64,000 nucleotides of DNA. Origin: Denitromonas halophila (GTDB lineage: Bacteria > Pseudomonadota > Gammaproteobacteria > Burkholderiales > Rhodocyclaceae). The notes beneath the pieces are model-generated. The model was not told where the DNA came from. It searched no databases and saw only the letters and a list, made by a program, of their open reading frames with translations. The stretch is taken from contig NZ_VMNK01000015.1 in the NCBI RefSeq assembly GCF_007625155.1, positions 310,001 through 374,000 of the forward strand. The letters are read 5' to 3'. Shown here one piece after another: positions 25,517 through 33,620 of the stretch (positions are counted from its first letter, which is position 1; every line of letters begins with the position of its first letter). The position numbers were made by a program, and so were the translations under genes.

Positions 25517-26509
25517 TCAGTTGCTGAAGAAGCGCTGCTCCGCATCGGCTGGCAGGCGCTGGCCAGTGGCGCGGGCGCGCTTGAGCAGCGTCCAGTAGTA
25601 GCGGTAGGACGCGCGGTCGTGCAGTTTGCCGGCGTGCTGGATCGGCCCCCAGTTGGCGTCTTGCGCGGCTTCGAGAATGACAATCGCACTTTCGACCTCG
25701 GAAAAGTCGGGGCGCATGGCTTCGAGGATCGGGGTGATCTGGTTGGGGTGGATGCTCCACATGCGCAGATAGCCAAACTCTCGGCGGGCGCGTTCGGCGT
25801 CTTTTCGGATGAATTCGACATCCTTGATCTCGGTGGTGACGTTGTGGCTTGGCACCACGCCATGCGCGAGTGCGGCGGCGGCGATTTCGCATTTGGCGCG
25901 CGCCACCAGCGGGTGCTCGAACTGTGCGGGGCTGCGCATCGCTTCGCCGGGGATGGCGCCGTGATGGGCGCTGACGAAGTCCATCAGGCCGAAATCGAGG
26001 CTTTCGACCCCGTCGAGCGCGGCGATGTGCCAGGCATCGCGCAGTGCGCCGTGCGTTTCGATCAAGACATGCACCGGGAGCGCGATGCCGGTGTGGTTGG
26101 CCGCTTCCTGCATGCGCAGATAGGCGAGTTGTTCGCGGACATCGTCGACCGAGCGCGGTTTGGGAAAGGTGATGAAGGCTAGGCGCTGGCCGGCGTCTTC
26201 GACCAGGATGTCGACATCCCGGCGCCAGTGCGGATGGGTGATGTCGTGGATGCGCGCGCCGACCCGGCCAAACTGGTTGGCCTCAGACATGACCATGGTC
26301 GCGGCCATATGTGCGTGCTCGGTTTCCTGGCCGGCCTTGGCGCCATCTTCGCAATCGCAGGTGATGTCGAATACCGGGCCCATGTCCTGCTGGATGGACA
26401 GCGCCTTGGTGATGAGCTTTTCGCTGCCGGCGTAGTGGTCGATGGCGGGCATGTCGGGGAGCGTGCGCTCGCCCTGGAAAAGAACCTGGTCGGGATGCAT
26501 GGCGGTCAT
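25517..26509 (-). CDS. HpcH/HpaI aldolase / citrate lyase beta (CitE-like) family protein
   Basis: Predicted CoA-ester lyase or aldolase of 330 residues with a TIM-barrel pattern. DITCDCEDGA (about 48-57) matches the strand with acidic metal ligands of CitE/malyl-CoA lyases. Further blocks are VHVLIETHGALRDAWHIAAL and LDFGLMDFVSAHHGAIPG. There are no citrate lyase alpha or gamma genes nearby, so a role in citrate fermentation is unlikely. Malyl-CoA or methylmalyl-CoA type chemistry is plausible next to malate dehydrogenase, but this is inference. It follows mdh on the same strand behind a strong terminator, so it probably has some separate expression. ATG 26500 is an alternative start. Confidence 0.75.
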   Translation of the reverse strand: MTAMHPDQVLFQGERTLPDMPAIDHYAGSEKLITKALSIQQDMGPVFDITCDCEDGAKAGQETEHAHMAATMVMSEANQFGRVGARIHDITHPHWRRDVDILVEDAGQRLAFITFPKPRSVDDVREQLAYLRMQEAANHTGIALPVHVLIETHGALRDAWHIAALDGVESLDFGLMDFVSAHHGAIPGEAMRSPAQFEHPLVARAKCEIAAAALAHGVVPSHNVTTEIKDVEFIRKDAERARREFGYLRMWSIHPNQITPILEAMRPDFSEVESAIVILEAAQDANWGPIQHAGKLHDRASYRYYWTLLKRARATGQRLPADAEQRFFSN

Positions 26510-26541
26510 GTCTGGTGGTGTGTATTGCTGGGCAGAATAGC

Positions 26542-26573
26542 AAAAAAATCGGGGGCGATTTCTCGCCCCCGAT
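26542..26573 (-). terminator. Rho-independent terminator of mdh
   Basis: A perfect 11-bp stem (26548-26558 with 26563-26573, loop of 4) is followed, on the minus strand, by a run of seven T. It sits 28 bases after the mdh stop and upstream of the CitE-like gene. Confidence 0.93.
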
Positions 26574-26600
26574 ACTTTGCTACTGAACTTCGTTAAAGGA

Positions 26601-27590
26601 TCAGAGCAGATCCTTCACGCCTTCGCGCTCTTCGAGCAGTTCGTTGAGCGTGACAGTCATGCGCTCGCGGGAGAATGCGTCGATCTCCAGATCCTTGACT
26701 ACCTTGTACTCACCATTTTCGGTGATGCAGGGCACGCCGTAGATGATGCCTTCGGGGATGCCATAGGAGCCGTCAGACGGCACGCCCATGGTGACCCACT
26801 CGCCGTTCGAACCGAGCACCCAGTCGCGGATGTGGTCGATGGCGGCGTTGGCGGCCGATGCGGCGGAGGACAGGCCACGTGCTTCGATGATGGCCGCACC
26901 ACGCTTGCCAACGGTCGGCAGGAACACGTCGCTGTTCCAGACGTCGTCGTTCACCAGTGCCTTGACGTTGTCGCCGTTGGACAGGCAGAAACGGTAGTCG
27001 GCGTACATGGTGGGCGAGTGGTTGCCCCACACGACCAGCTTGGTCAGGCTGGACACGCTGCGACCGGTTTTGCTGGCGAGCTGCGACAGGGCGCGGTTAT
27101 GGTCCAGACGCAGCATGCCGGTGAAGTTCTTGGTGTTGACGCGGCCGAACTTCTCGGCAGTCTTCATGGCGATGTAGGCGTTGGTGTTGCAGGGGTTGCC
27201 GACGACGAGCACCTTGATGTTCGGGTCTGCGTACTGGCCGATGGCGGCGCCCTGAACGGTGAAAATCTTGGCGTTTTCGGTCAGCAGGTCCTTGCGTTCC
27301 ATGCCGGGGCCGCGCGGACGGGCACCGACCAGCAAGGCGATTTGCGCATCCTTGAAGGCAACATTGGGGTCGTCGGTGGCGACCATGCCGGCGAGCAGCG
27401 GGAAGGCGCAGTCTTCCAGCTCCATCATCACGCCCTTGACGGCCTTCTGTGCCTGCGGCAGGTCCAGAAGCTGAAGAATGACCGGCTGATCCTTGCCCAG
27501 CATTTCACCGCTGGCGATGCGGAACAACAGGCTGTAACCGATTTGACCGGCTGCGCCAGTGACGGCGACACGTACGGGGGCTTTGCTCAT
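26601..27590 (-). CDS. mdh: Malate dehydrogenase (NAD)
   Basis: Converts malate and oxaloacetate in the TCA cycle; 329 residues. The N-terminal NAD motif [21 protein letters not shown] is typical of the cytoplasmic-type MDH group found in betaproteobacteria. [14 protein letters not shown], the substrate-binding MLRLDHNRA (Arg with His/Asp nearby) and the catalytic His in [13 protein letters not shown] are all present. GAGGGAG about 7 bases before the ATG gives a strong ribosome site. It is divergent from the gntR-family gene and has its own sigma-70 promoter and terminator, so it is probably monocistronic. Confidence 0.96.
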   Translation of the reverse strand: MSKAPVRVAVTGAAGQIGYSLLFRIASGEMLGKDQPVILQLLDLPQAQKAVKGVMMELEDCAFPLLAGMVATDDPNVAFKDAQIALLVGARPRGPGMERKDLLTENAKIFTVQGAAIGQYADPNIKVLVVGNPCNTNAYIAMKTAEKFGRVNTKNFTGMLRLDHNRALSQLASKTGRSVSSLTKLVVWGNHSPTMYADYRFCLSNGDNVKALVNDDVWNSDVFLPTVGKRGAAIIEARGLSSAASAANAAIDHIRDWVLGSNGEWVTMGVPSDGSYGIPEGIIYGVPCITENGEYKVVKDLEIDAFSRERMTVTLNELLEEREGVKDLL

Positions 27591-27689
27591 GGACGACTCC
27601 CTCTCGATGTGAGTGTGTGAAAGCGGACATTCGGCGGACCGTGTGCCTCATGTGTGAGGCGGGCGTCGGTGTTTGCCGATTCGCGCAAG

Positions 27690-27718
27690 ATAGTAGTATT
27701 GCGGCTCTACAAAGTCAA
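27690..27718 (-). promoter_or_regulatory. Predicted sigma-70 promoter of mdh
   Basis: On the minus strand TTGACT (27713-27718) and TACTAT (27690-27695) are separated by 17 bases. Both hexamers are close to consensus and the spacing is ideal. The start of mdh is 100 bases downstream. The palindrome at 27726-27749 lies just upstream of the -35 element. Confidence 0.75.
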
Positions 27719-27725
27719 TTCATGT

Positions 27726-27749
27726 CATATGTCTTATATAAGATATATG
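27726..27749. promoter_or_regulatory. Palindromic operator candidate between mdh and the gntR-family gene
   Basis: A 24-base inverted repeat with no spacer (CATATGTCTTAT / ATAAGATATATG) differs from perfect symmetry at one base pair. It is AT-rich in a GC-rich region. It lies 44 bases before the regulator's start and directly behind the mdh -35 box. The position fits autoregulation of the GntR protein and control of mdh. Which protein binds is inference. Confidence 0.6.
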
Positions 27750-27792
27750 AGTTGATATAGACGCCTGTCAACTTTTGTGATGAAATACGCCA

Positions 27793-28521
27793 ATGGCCCA
27801 GACGTCCCCCACCTTTAGTCCGCTATATCGTCAGATAAAAAGTCTGATGCTGGTAGCGCTTGAATCCGGCGAATGGAGTCCGGGTCAGGCCATTCCCAGT
27901 GAGCAGGAACTGGCGGCACGTTTCGGCGTCAGCCAGGGGACGGTGCGCAAGGCCATCGATGAAATGGCGGCCGAGAACCTGCTGGTGCGCAAGCAGGGTA
28001 AAGGCACCTATGTTGCATCGCACAATGACCCGCGCTCCTTGTTCCGCTTTTTGCGCCTGGTGCCAGAGGGTGAAGGCCTGTCGCATCCCGTTAGCGTGCC
28101 GCTCGAATGCTGGCGTGCCAAGGCGGGTCAAGAGGCGGCGCGTGTGCTCGCCATCGAGCCTGGTTCGCCCATCATCATTGTTCGGCGCTTGCTTGAATTT
28201 AGCGCAAAACCCGTGGTTGTCGACGAAATCTATCTGCCTGGCGAAGTTTTTCAGGGCTTGACGCTCGAGGTGCTTCAGGGCTGGAAAGGGTCGCTCTATA
28301 GTCTCTTTGAAACCCGCTTTGGTCTGCGCATGATTCGCGCCGAAGAGCGCATTCGGGCGGTGGCTGCCGATCGGCGCACGGCCGAAATGTTGCGCGTCAA
28401 AGAGGGTGTGCCCTTGTTGTCGGTCGAGCGGGTGACATTCACCTATGGCGACCGGCCTGTGGAGTGGCGCCGTGGCCTGTATTCGACGGACGAACATTTT
28501 TATTTGAACGAGCTGAATTAA
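27793..28521 (+). CDS. GntR-family transcriptional regulator with UTRA domain (HutC/FarR subfamily)
   Basis: Regulator of 242 residues. The winged helix (about 10-75) shows the GntR pattern: IPSEQELAARFGVSQGTVRKAIDEMAAENLLVRKQGKGTYV in outline. The C-terminal ligand domain (about 95-240) is of the UTRA type (IIIVRRLLEFSAKPVVVDEIYLP, ending VEWRRGLY). In the subfamily such domains bind small metabolites. It sits between mdh and the sdh-gltA-suc genes, so it likely controls TCA genes; the effector is unknown. A near-perfect palindrome in its upstream region is a candidate binding site. No strong ribosome site was seen before the ATG. Confidence 0.88.
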   Translation: MAQTSPTFSPLYRQIKSLMLVALESGEWSPGQAIPSEQELAARFGVSQGTVRKAIDEMAAENLLVRKQGKGTYVASHNDPRSLFRFLRLVPEGEGLSHPVSVPLECWRAKAGQEAARVLAIEPGSPIIIVRRLLEFSAKPVVVDEIYLPGEVFQGLTLEVLQGWKGSLYSLFETRFGLRMIRAEERIRAVAADRRTAEMLRVKEGVPLLSVERVTFTYGDRPVEWRRGLYSTDEHFYLNELN

Positions 28522-28535
28522 TGGCGAGCGACGCA

Positions 28536-28565
28536 TTCAGGTGACGCGACGTCAACGGTTATAAT
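28536..28565 (+). promoter_or_regulatory. Predicted promoter of sdhCDAB
   Basis: A perfect TATAAT at 28560-28565 lies 56 bases before the sdhC start. The best -35 is a weak TTCAGG at 28536-28541 with an 18-base gap. An activator may compensate for the weak -35; the downstream operon order supports a promoter here. Confidence 0.55.
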
Positions 28566-28621
28566 CGACGTTTTTCGTGGGAGTAAGGCGGCATTCGTGC
28601 GGCCTAGCATTGGGGGAAAAG

Positions 28622-29011
28622 ATGTCTGAAATGACAGTCAGAAAAAAGCGCCCGAAACACTTGGCGTTGCACGAAATCAGGCTGCCCTTGGCGGGGTTTG
28701 TCTCGATTCTGCACCGCGTCAGTGGCGCAGGTTTGTTCTTGATGTTGCCGTTGCTGTTGTCTTTGTTTGCTGACAGCCTCGGGTCCGCAGAGACCTTCGC
28801 TGACTACAAGGACACGGTTTCCAATCCGCTGGTGAAGCTGATTCTGTTCGGCCTGTTGTGGGCGTTCCTGCACCACTTCTGCGCCGGCATCCGCTTCTTG
28901 TTGCTGGACGTTCATAAGGGTCTGGATCTCGCTTCATCGCGTCAGTCGGCCCGTCTCGTTCTCATTGTCAGCCTGGTGCTGACCGTTCTGATCGGGGTGA
29001 AACTATGGTGA
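28622..29011 (+). CDS. sdhC: Succinate dehydrogenase cytochrome b556 subunit
   Basis: Membrane anchor of complex II; 129 residues. Three hydrophobic helices are at about 28-50, 70-90 and 108-128. The quinone/heme region HRVSGAGLF and the heme-ligand segment LHHFCAGIRFLLLD match SdhC. The start at 28622 follows GGGGGAAAAG, a good ribosome site; an upstream in-frame ATG at 28577 adds an unlikely extension. Its end overlaps sdhD by 7 bases. Confidence 0.94.
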   Translation: MSEMTVRKKRPKHLALHEIRLPLAGFVSILHRVSGAGLFLMLPLLLSLFADSLGSAETFADYKDTVSNPLVKLILFGLLWAFLHHFCAGIRFLLLDVHKGLDLASSRQSARLVLIVSLVLTVLIGVKLW

Positions 29012-29352
29012 AACGGATTGTTGTCGGTGCCCACTACGGTCTTCGCGACTGGATTGGCCAGCGCGTGACCGCCATCGTGATGGCGCTGTACTCGGTGTAT
29101 TTCGGAATCTGCGCGCTGATGCTGCCGGAAATGTCGTACGAGGCCTGGAGCGGCATGTTCGCCGGCGGCTTCATGCGCTTCTTCAGCTTCCTCTTTTTCA
29201 TGTCGCTTTTTTATCACGCCTGGGTTGGCGTCCGTGACATCTTCATGGACTACATTCAGCCGGTCGGTATTCGACTGACCTTGCACGTGATCGTCATGTT
29301 CCTGCTCATCGGTTACGCCGGTTGGGCAGCCCAGATTCTGTGGAGGCTGTAA
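29005..29352 (+). CDS. sdhD: Succinate dehydrogenase membrane anchor subunit
   Basis: Second membrane anchor of complex II; 115 residues with three helices. It starts with VKRIVVGAHYGLRDWIGQRVTAIVMALY, matching the SdhD GLRDW.QR.TA pattern. The segment SLFYHAWVGVRDIFMDYIQP carries the heme-ligand-type His. It overlaps the end of sdhC and is followed 2 bases later by the GTG start of sdhA, so the operon is translationally coupled. Confidence 0.94.
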   Translation: MVKRIVVGAHYGLRDWIGQRVTAIVMALYSVYFGICALMLPEMSYEAWSGMFAGGFMRFFSFLFFMSLFYHAWVGVRDIFMDYIQPVGIRLTLHVIVMFLLIGYAGWAAQILWRL

Positions 29353-29354
29353 GG

Positions 29355-31148
29355 GTGAAAATCGCAAAGCATACTTATGATGCGGTGATCGTCGGCGCGG
29401 GTGGTGCGGGTCTTCGCGCCGCACTGCAGCTGTCAGAATCCGGTCTGAAAACGGCAGTCCTGACCAAGGTGTTCCCGACGCGCTCCCACACCGTGGCTGC
29501 ACAAGGTGGCGTGGCCGCTTCGCTGGGTAACTCGACCGAAGACAACTGGCACTGGCACATGTACGACACCGTCAAGGGGTCGGACTGGCTGGGTGACCAG
29601 GATGCCATCGAGTTCATGTGCCGCAAGGCGAACGAAGTTGTCGTCGAGCTCGAGCACTACGGCATGCCTTTTGACCGTCTCGACAACGGCAAGATCTATC
29701 AGCGTCCCTTTGGTGGTCACTCGCAAAACTACGGTCAGTCGCCGGTGTCGCGTTCCTGTGCGGCCGCTGACCGGACGGGTCACGCCATGCTGCATGCGCT
29801 GTATCAGCGCAATGTGCGCGCGAAGACCCAGTTCTTCGTTGAGTGGATGGCGCTGGATCTGATTCGTGATGCTGACGGCGACGTGGTTGGCGTGACGGCC
29901 ATGGAAATGGAAACCGGCGAAGTGTCGATCTTCCATGCCAAGGCGGTGATCTTCGCTACCGGTGGTGCCGGCCGGATTTACTACAGCTCGACCAATGCCT
30001 TCATCAACACCGGTGACGGTGTCGGTATGGCAGCGCGCGCTGGCGTTCCGCTCGAAGACATGGAGTTCTGGCAGTTTCACCCGACCGGTGTGGCCGGCGC
30101 GGGCGTGCTGATTACCGAAGGTGTGCGTGGTGAGGGCGGTATTCTGCGGAACGCAGCGGGTGAGCGTTTCATGGAGCGCTATGCGCCGAACCTGAAAGAT
30201 CTCGCTTCGCGTGACGTCGTGTCCCGTTCGATGGTGACCGAAATCAACGAAGGCCGCGGCTGCGGACCCGACAAGGATCACGTCCTTCTCGATATCACGC
30301 ACCTGTCGCCCGAGACGATCATGAAGCGTCTGCCTGGCATTCGCGAGATCTCGATCCAGTTTGCGGGTATCGACCCGATCAAGGCGCCGATCCCGGTTGT
30401 GCCGACCTGCCACTACCAGATGGGCGGTATTCCGACCAACTACAAAGGTCAGGTGGTTGCGCCCAAGGGTGATAACCCGAATACGCCAGTAACCGGTTTT
30501 TATGCCGCGGGTGAGTGTGCCTGCGCTTCGGTGCATGGCGCCAACCGCCTCGGTACCAACTCGTTGCTCGACCTGCTGGTGTTTGGCAAGTCGGCGGGTG
30601 AAACCGTGGTTGAGGATATCCAGAGCGGCAATCTGCGTCTCAAGCCGCTGCCTGACGATGCGGCCGATTTCTCGCTCGCACGGATGGCGCGTCTCGAGAA
30701 CCAGAAGGATGGCACCAATGTGCACGAAGTCCGTCTGGCGATGCAGCGCACCATGCAGAAGCACGCCGGTGTGTTCCGCTTCTCCGAACTGCTTCAGCAA
30801 GGCGTGACCGCGATTCTCGAGGTGGCCGAGCAAGCCAAAACCACCGAGATCAAGGACAAGTCCATGGTCTGGAATACGGCGCGCATGGAAGCGCTTGAGC
30901 TGGATAACCTGATCGAGGTTGCCAAGGCCACCATGATTTCGGCCGAAGCGCGCAAAGAGTCTCGCGGCGCCCACGTGCGCGATGACGCACCGGATACCGC
31001 AGAGTTTCCGAACGGCCGCCGTGATGACGAGTGGCTCAAGCACACCTTGTGGTACAGCGAAGGCAACCGCTTGGATTACAAGCCTGTGAATTTGCAGCCG
31101 ATGTCCGAAAGCGTCGATCCGATCGCGCTTGCGACGCGGACTTACTGA
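29355..31148 (+). CDS. sdhA: Succinate dehydrogenase flavoprotein subunit
   Basis: Catalytic subunit of complex II that oxidises succinate to fumarate; 597 residues. The dinucleotide motif VIVGAGGAGLRAAL is at about 11-24. The FAD-linking His45 lies in RSHTVAAQGG. Active-site blocks HPTGVAGAGVLITEGVRGEGG and VHGANRLGTNSLLDLLVFG are conserved. I place the start at GTG 29355, eight bases after GGAGG in the end of sdhD; an upstream ATG at 29322 would overlap sdhD by 31 bases. It is followed by sdhB after a 19-base gap. Confidence 0.96.
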   Translation: MKIAKHTYDAVIVGAGGAGLRAALQLSESGLKTAVLTKVFPTRSHTVAAQGGVAASLGNSTEDNWHWHMYDTVKGSDWLGDQDAIEFMCRKANEVVVELEHYGMPFDRLDNGKIYQRPFGGHSQNYGQSPVSRSCAAADRTGHAMLHALYQRNVRAKTQFFVEWMALDLIRDADGDVVGVTAMEMETGEVSIFHAKAVIFATGGAGRIYYSSTNAFINTGDGVGMAARAGVPLEDMEFWQFHPTGVAGAGVLITEGVRGEGGILRNAAGERFMERYAPNLKDLASRDVVSRSMVTEINEGRGCGPDKDHVLLDITHLSPETIMKRLPGIREISIQFAGIDPIKAPIPVVPTCHYQMGGIPTNYKGQVVAPKGDNPNTPVTGFYAAGECACASVHGANRLGTNSLLDLLVFGKSAGETVVEDIQSGNLRLKPLPDDAADFSLARMARLENQKDGTNVHEVRLAMQRTMQKHAGVFRFSELLQQGVTAILEVAEQAKTTEIKDKSMVWNTARMEALELDNLIEVAKATMISAEARKESRGAHVRDDAPDTAEFPNGRRDDEWLKHTLWYSEGNRLDYKPVNLQPMSESVDPIALATRTY

Positions 31149-31167
31149 AAGGCCGGGAGTCGAACAG

Positions 31168-31878
31168 ATGAGCAAACGTACCGTTCAATTCAAGATCTAC
31201 CGTTACGATCCGGACCGCGACGAAAAGCCCTACATGCAGGATATTTCGGTCGAGCTCGAGCCGTCCGACAAAAAGCTGCTGGATGCGCTGGTGCGCCTGA
31301 AGGTGAAGGACGATTCGACGTCCTTCCGTCGTTCGTGCCGCGAAGGTGTGTGTGGTTCCGATGCCATGAACATCAACGGCAAGAATGGTCTGGCCTGCCT
31401 GACCGATGTCGATAGCTTGCCGCAGCCGATCGTGCTGCGCCCGTTGCCCGGGCTGCCCGTCATTCGCGATCTGATCGTCGATATGACCCAGTTCTTCAAG
31501 CAGTACAACTCGATCAAGCCGTATCTGGTCAATGACAACCCACCGCCGGAGCGCGAGCGTTTGCAGTCGCCGGAAGAGCGTGAAGAGCTCAACGGGCTCT
31601 ACGAGTGCATTCTGTGTGCTTGCTGTTCGACGTCGTGCCCGTCGTTCTGGTGGAACCCTGACAAATTCGTCGGTCCCGCCGGTCTGCTTGCAGCCTACCG
31701 TTTCATCGCCGACACCCGGGATGAAGCGACAAACGAGCGCCTCGACAACCTCGAGGACCCGTATCGTTTGTTCCGTTGCCACACCATCATGAACTGTGTG
31801 GATGTCTGTCCGAAGAGCCTGAACCCGACCCGGGCGATTGGCAAGATCAAGGACATGATGGTGCGTCGCGCGGTATGA
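31168..31878 (+). CDS. sdhB: Succinate dehydrogenase iron-sulfur subunit
   Basis: Electron-transfer subunit of complex II; 236 residues. The [2Fe-2S] ligands are C57, C62, D65 and C77 (SCREGVCGSDAMNINGKNGLAC), with Asp in place of one Cys as in E. coli. The second domain holds the [4Fe-4S] and [3Fe-4S] motifs CILCACCSTSCP and CHTIMNCVDVCPKSLNP. ATG 31168 has GGGAG 8 bases upstream; a longer frame from 31129 is not needed. The stop overlaps the sdhE start (ATGA). Confidence 0.96.
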   Translation: MSKRTVQFKIYRYDPDRDEKPYMQDISVELEPSDKKLLDALVRLKVKDDSTSFRRSCREGVCGSDAMNINGKNGLACLTDVDSLPQPIVLRPLPGLPVIRDLIVDMTQFFKQYNSIKPYLVNDNPPPERERLQSPEEREELNGLYECILCACCSTSCPSFWWNPDKFVGPAGLLAAYRFIADTRDEATNERLDNLEDPYRLFRCHTIMNCVDVCPKSLNPTRAIGKIKDMMVRRAV

Positions 31879-32132
31879 CGCTAAATAAAGGACGCATGCG
31901 CTGGCACTGCCGTCGGGCGCTACTCGAACTCGACCTGGTGTTCGCACGCTTTCTTGAAAACAGGTTCGACCAGCTGAGCGATGCTCAGTTGGCCGACCTT
32001 CAGGACCTGCTGGACATCGAAGACCATGACCTCTGGGCCATGGTCAACGGAAGCGCACCGTGTCCCGAAGATCGCTGGATGCCACTCCTCAGCATGCTGC
32101 GTGATAGCGGAACACAGGATGATTCTGCCTAG
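31875..32132 (+). CDS. sdhE: SdhE, FAD assembly factor
   Basis: Small helical protein of 85 residues that promotes covalent FAD attachment to SdhA. The N-terminal pattern RMRWHCRRALLELDLVFARF matches the family, followed by an acidic helical part (DLQDLLDIEDHDLWAMVNG). The usual RGxxE motif reads RALLE here, so the Gly is Ala (codon gcg). The start overlaps the sdhB stop (ATGA). ATG 31896 is a possible alternative start but its AGGA site is only 3-4 bases away. Position right after sdhB supports the assignment. Confidence 0.88.
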   Translation: MTLNKGRMRWHCRRALLELDLVFARFLENRFDQLSDAQLADLQDLLDIEDHDLWAMVNGSAPCPEDRWMPLLSMLRDSGTQDDSA

Positions 32133-32169
32133 GCAGATGGAAAATAACAGGTAAGCCAAAGGACAAGTT

Positions 32170-33465
32170 ATGAGCAATGAACGTAACGCCACCCTCACGG
32201 TCGATGGGAAAACGGTCGAATTTCCGGTGATGACCGGAACGCATGGCAACGATGTCATCGACATCCGTACGCTGGGCGCCAAAACCGGTCTGTTCACTTA
32301 CGATTCCGGATTCCTTTCCACCGCTAGCTGCGCGTCCACCGTGACGTTTATCGATGGCGACAAAGGCGAGTTGCTGTATCGCGGCTATCCGATCGAGCAA
32401 CTGGCAGAGCACTGCAACTTCCTCGAAGTGGCTTACCTGCTGAAAAACGGCGAACTGCCCAACAAGACGCAGAAGACTGATTTCGAAGACACCATCAAGA
32501 ACCACACGATGTTGCACGACCAGATGACCAAGTTCTACTCGGGCTTCCGTCGTGACGCACACCCGATGGCGGTCATGGTTGGTGTGGTGGGCGCTCTGTC
32601 GGCCTTCTACCACGACGCGCTTGATCTGCAGGACGCCGAGCACCGTAACGTGTCCTTCAATCGTCTGGTGGCCAAGCTGCCGACCATCGTCGCGATGGCG
32701 TACAAGTACAACACCGGGCAGCCCTTCATGTACCCGCGCAATGATCTGGGCTATACCGCCAATTTCATGCACATGATGTTTGGCACCCCCTGCGAAGAGT
32801 ACAAGCCGAACCCGGTGCTGGTGCACGCGCTCGACACCATCTTCACGCTGCATGCCGATCACGAGCAGAACGCATCGACCTCGACCGTGCGTCTGGCCGG
32901 CTCCTCCGGCGCCAACCCGTTTGCCTGCATCTCGGCCGGTATCGCCTGCCTGTGGGGCCCGTCCCATGGCGGCGCAAACGAAGCCTGCCTGAACATGCTC
33001 GAGCAGATCGGCGACGTCTCCAAGGTCAGCGAGTACATCGCCCGCGCCAAGGACAAGAACGATCCGTTCAAGCTGATGGGTTTTGGTCACCGTGTCTACA
33101 AGAACTTCGACCCGCGCGCCAAGCTGATGCGCAAAGTCTGCTACGACGTACTGACCGAGCTGGGCCTCGAAAACGACCGCCTGTTCAAGCTGGCCATGGA
33201 GCTCGAGAAGATCGCGCTGGAAGATCCGTACTTCGTCGAGAAGAAGCTCTACCCGAACGTCGACTTCTACTCCGGCATCGTGCAGAAAGCACTGGGCATC
33301 CCGACCTCGATGTTTACCTGCATCTTCGCGCTGGCACGTACCGTGGGCTGGATGACGCAGTGGGAAGAGATGATGACCGATCCGGAATACAAGATCGGTC
33401 GTCCGCGCCAGTTGTATGTCGGCGCGGCTCGCCGCGACGTCGTGGCGATCGACCAGCGGGCGTAA
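32170..33465 (+). CDS. gltA: Citrate synthase (type II)
   Basis: Condenses acetyl-CoA and oxaloacetate to citrate; 431 residues, usual length for the hexameric NADH-regulated type. Conserved blocks are [21 protein letters not shown], the catalytic His in [10 protein letters not shown] and [14 protein letters not shown] with the second active His. AAAGGA precedes the ATG by about 6 bases. The gene follows sdhE after 37 bases, so it may be transcribed with sdh. A good terminator follows it. Confidence 0.96.
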   Translation: MSNERNATLTVDGKTVEFPVMTGTHGNDVIDIRTLGAKTGLFTYDSGFLSTASCASTVTFIDGDKGELLYRGYPIEQLAEHCNFLEVAYLLKNGELPNKTQKTDFEDTIKNHTMLHDQMTKFYSGFRRDAHPMAVMVGVVGALSAFYHDALDLQDAEHRNVSFNRLVAKLPTIVAMAYKYNTGQPFMYPRNDLGYTANFMHMMFGTPCEEYKPNPVLVHALDTIFTLHADHEQNASTSTVRLAGSSGANPFACISAGIACLWGPSHGGANEACLNMLEQIGDVSKVSEYIARAKDKNDPFKLMGFGHRVYKNFDPRAKLMRKVCYDVLTELGLENDRLFKLAMELEKIALEDPYFVEKKLYPNVDFYSGIVQKALGIPTSMFTCIFALARTVGWMTQWEEMMTDPEYKIGRPRQLYVGAARRDVVAIDQRA

Positions 33466-33509
33466 CACCCATGCGGGCTGGGAAAGTGAGCACTTAAATC
33501 AGTCCGTCA

Positions 33510-33545
33510 CGGGATGATCACCGCCTGTCGTGATCATCCCGTTTT
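33510..33545 (+). terminator. Rho-independent terminator after gltA
   Basis: A perfect 12-bp stem (33510-33521 with 33530-33541, loop of 8) is followed by TTTTCCTT. It separates the sdh-gltA unit from sucA. Confidence 0.85.
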
Positions 33546-33620
33546 CCTTATGCCCCAATTGGCCGTGATCGCCGGATGGCGATTACCAGACTAGGCAACA
33601 GAATTCGGGTGAATTCCAAG

